This document shows positions 14,207-18,385 of a DNA stretch of 18,385 nt, in pieces. Below the pieces are notes generated by a model, which saw nothing but the letters and a program-made list of their open reading frames with translations, ran no database searches and was not told where the DNA came from. The stretch lies in the NCBI GenBank assembly GCA_049515555.1, contig JBEKTY010000179.1, forward strand, positions 1 to 18,385, given 5' to 3'. This DNA comes from JBEKTY01 sp049515555 (GTDB taxonomy: Bacteria; Planctomycetota; Planctomycetia; Pirellulales; Thermoguttaceae). The first letter of the stretch is position 1; every line of letters begins with the position of its first letter. The position numbers and the translations under genes were made by a program.

Positions 14207-15466
14207 TCAAGGCCCGGGCGTCGCAGGCCGATTTTCGATGCGGTACAAGTGCGTGCGGGTGCGCAGGAAGAATGCCTTGCCGGCCACGGCGGGGCTGGCC
14301 ATGAGTTGCTCCTCCAGCCGGTTGACGGCCAGGACCTTGCACTTTCGAGCGGGCTCGAGCACCGTTGTCACGGCCTCCCGGCTGAAGAACCAGAGGCGGC
14401 CGTCGGCATAGATGGGCGAGGCCGAGTAATTGCCGCCCAGCCGCTCGCGCCATACGATCTGGCCCGTCCGGGGCTCGATGGCCATGGCAATCCCCAGGTC
14501 GTTGACCATGTACAGCAGGTCGCCCGCCAGCAGGGGCGAGGCCTGCGCAGCCACGCCCTTGACGATCTTCCAGGCCACGCTGGCAGCCCCGAGGTCGCCG
14601 CGGCCGCCGGGGCGCACGGCCCACAACTCCGGCCGCTCGTAGTCGGTCACGAGGAATAGCATTCCGTGCCCGAACAGCGGGCGCGGCGTGACCGACCAGC
14701 CTTCGTAGCGGACCTTCCACAGCTCTTCGCCGGTCAGCGGGTCGTAGCCCATCGTGCCCTTCGCCCCGGGGCTGATGAGCTGTTGCCGACCATCGACCTC
14801 GATCACGATCGGCGTGCAGAAGGCTTTGCGTATGTTGGCGGGATAGACACTGAAGTCGATCGAGCGGTTGGTCTTCCAGGCGGTTTTGCCGCTCGTTTTG
14901 TCCAGAGCGATGACATACTGCACGTCGCGGCCGTCGACGTTGACGATCAAGAGGTTGCCGCAGAGGATAGGCGAGGAGCCGGGCCCCTCGTGGTGGTCGC
15001 ACTTCAGATCGCGCCGCGTCCAGACGATCCGGCCCGTCTGCGTGTCGAGGCCGGCCGTGCCATAGGTGCCGTAATGGACGTAGATCCGGCCGGCTTCGAT
15101 CACGGGCGTGGGCGAGGCATAGCTATTGATCGAGGCGACGTGCTCGGGCTCGGCGACGTCGAAGACCTTCACGTCGCGGACGGTCTTCCCGCCGCCGCGG
15201 TCCAGGCAAACGGCATACATTTGTTTGCCGTCCTCCGTGGCCGTGGTTACCCAAACCTGGTCGCCAAAGACCACGGGCGACGACCACCCGCGGTCGTGAA
15301 TGGGGACCTTCCAGGCGATGTTTTCGCTTTCGCTCCACGTCAAGGGGAGGCCGGTGGCCGGCGAGTGACCATCGCCGCCGGGGCCGCGGAACTGCGGCCA
15401 GTCATCCGCCGCGGCAGCAAGAACCGCAGGCAACGACAAGACGAGGACGAGGCATGTGCTGTGCAT
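14207..15466 (-). CDS. PQQ-like beta-propeller protein, exported
   Basis: This 419-aa protein has a signal peptide (MHSTCLVLVLSLPAVLAAAA before DDWPQFRGP). DWPQFRGPGGDG is the standard start of planctomycete PQQ-like/BamB-like propellers. Repeated blade elements follow: SSPVVFGDQVWVTT, ASPTPVIEAGRIYVHYGT, GLDTQTGRIVWTRRD, IALDKTSGKTAWKT, GYDPLTGEELWKV, AIEPRTGQIVWRERL and SASPIYADGRLWFFS. They contain the tryptophan-docking sequences of the repeat. No PQQ-dehydrogenase catalytic residues or haem sites are apparent, so it is more likely a scaffold or binding propeller. No Shine-Dalgarno precedes the ATG, but the stop of the 119-aa gene lies only 12 nt upstream, so translation may depend on re-initiation. 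An in-frame TGA excludes an earlier start. Confidence 0.92.
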   Translation of the reverse strand: MHSTCLVLVLSLPAVLAAAADDWPQFRGPGGDGHSPATGLPLTWSESENIAWKVPIHDRGWSSPVVFGDQVWVTTATEDGKQMYAVCLDRGGGKTVRDVKVFDVAEPEHVASINSYASPTPVIEAGRIYVHYGTYGTAGLDTQTGRIVWTRRDLKCDHHEGPGSSPILCGNLLIVNVDGRDVQYVIALDKTSGKTAWKTNRSIDFSVYPANIRKAFCTPIVIEVDGRQQLISPGAKGTMGYDPLTGEELWKVRYEGWSVTPRPLFGHGMLFLVTDYERPELWAVRPGGRGDLGAASVAWKIVKGVAAQASPLLAGDLLYMVNDLGIAMAIEPRTGQIVWRERLGGNYSASPIYADGRLWFFSREAVTTVLEPARKCKVLAVNRLEEQLMASPAVAGKAFFLRTRTHLYRIENRPATPGP

Positions 15467-15478
15467 GACGGCTCGGGA

Positions 15479-15838
15479 TCAACGGGTGTTGCGAGTTTCC
15501 AGCCATTGCCGGAGCATCCACACGTGGCTGGTGTTCGGATGGCCGATGACCGGGGCATATCGGGTGGTGCGCTGCCGCGGCGGGAGCAGTATAGGCTTCT
15601 CGGTGAGAAACTCCAGCCGCGCACGCAGTTTCTCTTCTTTAGCGTATTTCACGAGCAACATCAAGGACAGCCGGGTGTCTAAATGACCTTGCGGGATTCC
15701 GGGAAAAAGGGGACAGGCACCATTTGTGCGAAGCACCCTCCGGGCCGTTCCGGCAAATGGTGCCTGTCCCCTTTTTCCCTCCCAAGATCGTGCAAGGTCA
15801 CCGAGGCTGCTGCGGTCCTTGTTCAGGGCGTTAGCCAT
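15479..15838 (-). CDS. Unrecognised 119-aa protein interrupted by the 79-bp palindromic element
   Basis: The frame begins MANALNKDRSSLGDLARSWE. It then reads through the 79-bp element (residues 21-46) and continues GIPQGHLDTRLSLMLLVKYA and a charged segment (KEEKLRARLEFLTEKP) to VIGHPNTSHVWMLRQWLETR near the stop. The C-terminal 70 residues look protein-like, with GC-biased third positions and a plausible helix. There is no signal peptide and no clear ribosome site before the ATG. The stop lies 12 nt before the propeller ATG, which has no ribosome site of its own; this supports a real, coupled gene. Removing exactly 78 bp would restore ARSWEGIPQGHLDT, a continuous frame. I do not know the family, and a chance open frame remains possible. 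Confidence 0.55.
   Translation of the reverse strand: MANALNKDRSSLGDLARSWEGKRGQAPFAGTARRVLRTNGACPLFPGIPQGHLDTRLSLMLLVKYAKEEKLRARLEFLTEKPILLPPRQRTTRYAPVIGHPNTSHVWMLRQWLETRNTR
15701..15779 (-). mobile_element. 79-bp palindromic element, copy 2
   Basis: It is identical over all 79 positions to the reverse complement of 8757-8835: arms at 15701-15726 and 15754-15779, and a 27-nt centre at 15727-15753. Relative to the minus-strand 119-aa frame it has the same orientation and reading frame as copy 1 has in its host, and encodes the same 26 residues. Both copies are preceded in the sense direction by GGAG, so the glutamate codon GAG immediately before the insert is shared. No target duplication is evident beyond that. 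Confidence 0.92.
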
Positions 15839-15846
15839 GTTATACT
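15819..15846 (+). promoter_or_regulatory. Candidate promoter for the TPR/ASPIC lipoprotein
   Basis: TTGTTC (15819-15824) and TATACT (15841-15846) are 16 nt apart; the -10 matches five of six bases. It would give a leader of about 68 nt before the ATG at 15921. The site overlaps the start of the divergent 119-aa gene. Confidence 0.42.
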
Positions 15847-15920
15847 GCTGGCGGGCGGATCCGGACGAAAGCGTGCCATTTTCAAGCGATTGGATTTCGT
15901 TGGGATTGTGGGGAGCCAAG

Positions 15921-18385
15921 ATGGATCGTCCAAGGGGCCTTTGCCAGGTGGCCTGTTGTATTGTGGCTGCGGCGGCATTCCTTGCAGGCTGTGCGCCCAG
16001 GGTACCCGGCGATGAGGCGCCGACGAGCGCCCCGGCGGTCGGAGTCAAGGCTGAGGCGAAGCCACGGGCGGCGGAGGCCCGCCCCACCGCTTCGTCCGCG
16101 CTGGCCAAGGCGCTGGGCGACTTCAACCGTGGCTCGGCACTTCTGGAACAATACCGGTACACGGAGGCGGCCGCTACGTTCCAGAAGGTTCTGGAACTGG
16201 TACCCGACTGCCAGGCCGCCAGGTTCAACCTGGCGCTGGCCTATCTGAACATCGAGGGGACCGACGCGAAGGCCGGCCGTGTGGATGCGGCACGCGAGGC
16301 CCTGGCGACGATCCTGAAGGCGGACCCCGACCATCTTTCCGCCCGGTTCTGCCTGGGGCTCTGCTATCAGCATTGCGGCCAGAACGGCAAGGCCTTGGAG
16401 TGTTTCCAGGCCGTGCGGCGGCGCGACCCGCTCGATCCGTGCGTGGCCTACAAGTGCGGCGAGGCCCTCGTGGCGCTCAATCGCAACGAGGAAGGAAGGA
16501 AACAGTTCGAGCAAGCGCTCGAGATCGACCCGGGCTTCGTTTCCGCGGCCTATCGGCTGGCCTTGCAGTACCAGCGGTCGGATCAGCCGGAGAAGGCCCC
16601 GCCGCTGTTCGAGCGATTCAAGGATCTCAACGCGATCGAGCTGACCGGGGGCACGGTCAGCGTGCAGAAGGTCTACGGCATGGCGGGCAAGTACTATCTG
16701 GCCCTCGGCGCCGACAATGTGCCCCTGCCGCCGGCGGCGCCGACCCCGCGGCGCCGGGTGGTCTTCTCCCCCGACGTGATCCGTCTTGCCCAGCCCGCGT
16801 CGTCGTGGGACTGGGCCGGGGGAAGCGTGGCACTGCCGGCGGTCGCGGCCGGCGACCTGCATGGCGACGGACACATGGATCTTTGTATCGCCGGCATCGG
16901 CCGAGAGGGCGCTACTTCGATCTGGCGCAACGACGGTTTCGGTCGATTCGCTCCCGGTCGTCCGATCGCAACGCGCGGGGTCTCACCCTGTCTGGGCGAC
17001 GTGGACAACGCCGGCCGGACGGATCTGTGGTTGGGAACTGCCGCGGGCGGCGTGCTGTTGCAGAACGACGGCAAGGGGGGCTTCAGTCGGCGCCGGGCGC
17101 CGGGCCTGCCCGATTCCGCCGCCTTTGCGGCCTGCACGCGGTTGCTGGACATCGACAACGACGGCGATCTGGATCTCCTGGCGTTTGACTGGCAGAAAGG
17201 CTCGATACCGTCCGGCGGCAATGCCCGGGCCGCACGAAGCCGGTTGTATGAGAACCATCGCGACGGGACATTTGCCGAGGTGGCCGACAAGTACGGCCTG
17301 GCACTGCCCGACACGCCCGTCGCCGCGGTCGCATGCGATGATTTCCACAACGATCGGGACTTGGATCTGGTGATCTTCCCGGCCGACGGCAAGAAGCCGA
17401 TCGCATGGGTCAACGATCGGGCGGGGAAGCACCACGTCCTGGACGCCTCGGCGACGGGGCTGGAGGTCTGCAACGTGATCGGCGCCACCTCGGGCGACCC
17501 TGCCAAGCGTGGGCGGCGCGACCTGTTGGTTTTTGCCGCCGACGGCGGGCATCTGTACGTGAACCGGGGCGGATTCCGCTTCGAGGAGGACCAGGACTTT
17601 CGCCGCCGCTTCGGCCGCCTGGGCGGCAGCATGGGCCAGTTCGCCGACATGACCAACGATGGCCGGCTGGACATCGTGATCCCCGACGCCCATCGCCAGG
17701 ACGGCACCCGCGGGCCGGTGCTCCTCCTGAACGACTATCCCCGCGATCGGTTCCTGGACGCCGCCGAGCTGGACCCGGGCATCGTGCTGGGCGCCATCCA
17801 GACGAAAGGAGACGCGGTTTGCGTCGTGGCCGATTTCTGCGGCAAGGGCCGCTGCGACATCCTGCTGGCCCCCGGCGGCCAGCCGCCCATGTTGATTCAG
17901 AACGCGACCCCCGGCGGGCAGTGGATCGAGCTGGACCTGCGCGGCACGCGGATGCCGGACAACAAGGCCCGCTCGAACGGCTCGGCGATCGGCGCCCGGG
18001 TGGAGGTCCGCGCGGGATCGCTCTATCAGCAATACGTAGTGGGAACGGATTGCGGCCCGACGGCCAGGCCGCCCTTGCGGATTCATGCCGGGTTGGGCCA
18101 GAACACAAAGGTCGAGTGGCTGCGCATCGTTTGGCCGGACGGCGTGCTCCAGTCGGAAATCGACGTTCCGGCCGGCCGGGTGACGAAGATCGAGGAATTG
18201 CCGCGGAAGACCTCCTCGTGCCCCAACCTGTTCGCCTGGGACGGCACGCATTACCAGTTCGTATCCGATTTCGCCGGCGTGGGGGGGCTGGGATACCTGC
18301 TCGCCCCCGGCGAGTACGCGGCGCCGCGGGCCACGGAGTACCTCCGCCTGCCGCACGTCGAGCCGCTCGGCGGCCAGTTCGTGCT
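15921..18385 (+). CDS. TPR / FG-GAP (VCBS) / ASPIC-UnbV lipoprotein (partial, runs off right edge)
   Basis: The frame is open for 821 codons with no stop to the window end. The ATG has GGGAG 5 nt upstream. MDRPRGLCQVACCIVAAAAF followed by LAGC is a signal sequence with a perfect lipobox (Cys24). Residues 60-235 are TPR units (ALLEQYRYTEAAATFQKVLE, then ARFCLGLCYQHCGQNGKALE). Residues 300-660 hold FG-GAP/VCBS repeats with calcium-loop-like acidic motifs (AAGDLHGDGHMDL, DIDNDGDLDLL, DMTNDGRLDIV), expected to fold as a beta-propeller. Residues 688-760 are an ASPIC/UnbV domain (NGSAIGARVEVRAG, then VEWLRIVWPDG). A further domain starts at CPNLFAWDGTHYQFVSDF (767-784). Such proteins are common and numerous in planctomycetes and are thought to act at the cell surface in binding; the exact role is unknown. 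It diverges from the 119-aa gene with 82 bp between starts. Confidence 0.93.
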   Translation, partial: MDRPRGLCQVACCIVAAAAFLAGCAPRVPGDEAPTSAPAVGVKAEAKPRAAEARPTASSALAKALGDFNRGSALLEQYRYTEAAATFQKVLELVPDCQAARFNLALAYLNIEGTDAKAGRVDAAREALATILKADPDHLSARFCLGLCYQHCGQNGKALECFQAVRRRDPLDPCVAYKCGEALVALNRNEEGRKQFEQALEIDPGFVSAAYRLALQYQRSDQPEKAPPLFERFKDLNAIELTGGTVSVQKVYGMAGKYYLALGADNVPLPPAAPTPRRRVVFSPDVIRLAQPASSWDWAGGSVALPAVAAGDLHGDGHMDLCIAGIGREGATSIWRNDGFGRFAPGRPIATRGVSPCLGDVDNAGRTDLWLGTAAGGVLLQNDGKGGFSRRRAPGLPDSAAFAACTRLLDIDNDGDLDLLAFDWQKGSIPSGGNARAARSRLYENHRDGTFAEVADKYGLALPDTPVAAVACDDFHNDRDLDLVIFPADGKKPIAWVNDRAGKHHVLDASATGLEVCNVIGATSGDPAKRGRRDLLVFAADGGHLYVNRGGFRFEEDQDFRRRFGRLGGSMGQFADMTNDGRLDIVIPDAHRQDGTRGPVLLLNDYPRDRFLDAAELDPGIVLGAIQTKGDAVCVVADFCGKGRCDILLAPGGQPPMLIQNATPGGQWIELDLRGTRMPDNKARSNGSAIGARVEVRAGSLYQQYVVGTDCGPTARPPLRIHAGLGQNTKVEWLRIVWPDGVLQSEIDVPAGRVTKIEELPRKTSSCPNLFAWDGTHYQFVSDFAGVGGLGYLLAPGEYAAPRATEYLRLPHVEPLGGQFV

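Noticed and set aside
14040..15002. Upstream extension of the 318-aa secreted-protein frame to 15002
   Set aside because: It runs through the propeller gene out of frame; the ATG at 14039 has a ribosome site and a signal peptide.
16983..18356. Minus-strand frame of 457 codons at the right end
   Set aside because: It is opposite the TPR/ASPIC frame, which has a lipobox, calcium-loop motifs and an unbroken frame for 821 codons.

Overview
The window looks like a chromosomal segment of an uncultivated member of the Planctomycetota, probably near Pirellulales. The reasons are high GC with strong G/C at third codon positions, secreted proteins typical of that group (a PQQ-type beta-propeller opening with DWPQFRGPGGDG, and a TPR / FG-GAP / ASPIC-UnbV lipoprotein), a Gfo/Idh/MocA oxidoreductase, a UROD-like protein, and several families of intergenic palindromic repeats. 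The taxonomic call is from memory of such genomes, not from a search.

Layout. 1-290 (minus) is the N-terminus of an exported protein running off the left edge. 291-812 is mostly non-coding, with one possible gene remnant. 813-2693 (minus) is a cyclic-nucleotide-binding / patatin phospholipase fusion. Divergent from it, 3024-3632 (plus) encodes a small coiled-coil lipoprotein with a 24-bp tandem repeat at its end. 3633-3900 is a cluster of palindromic repeats. 3901-10422 (plus) is a two-gene unit, 18 bp apart: a large secreted protein (CBM9-like domain, a GH123/DUF6067-like barrel with an Asp-Glu pair, and a C-terminal beta-sandwich), then a secreted tandem alpha/beta hydrolase. 10423-10680 is a convergent gap built almost wholly of repeats. 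15838-10681 (minus) reads as a gene run: an unrecognised 119-aa protein, a PQQ-like propeller, a secreted 318-aa protein, a UROD-superfamily protein (ATGA overlap with the previous gene) and a Gfo/Idh/MocA oxidoreductase. From 15921 (plus) a large TPR/ASPIC lipoprotein runs off the right edge.

The enzymes together suggest catabolism of a decorated glycan or glycoside: the secreted barrel and esterase-like hydrolase act outside the cytoplasm, and the oxidoreductase and UROD-like protein act on the product inside. This is inference from family and proximity.

The most interesting signal is a 79-bp palindromic element present in two identical copies 6.9 kb apart. Both copies lie inside reading frames, in the same orientation and the same frame relative to the host gene. 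Each adds the same 26 residues, and the element has no stop codon in any of its six frames. It is a planctomycete counterpart in form to the Rickettsia palindromic elements. The tandem hydrolase gene that holds one copy also carries a second, unrelated 77-bp palindrome in its signal-peptide region and a third repeat-like tract between its two domains.
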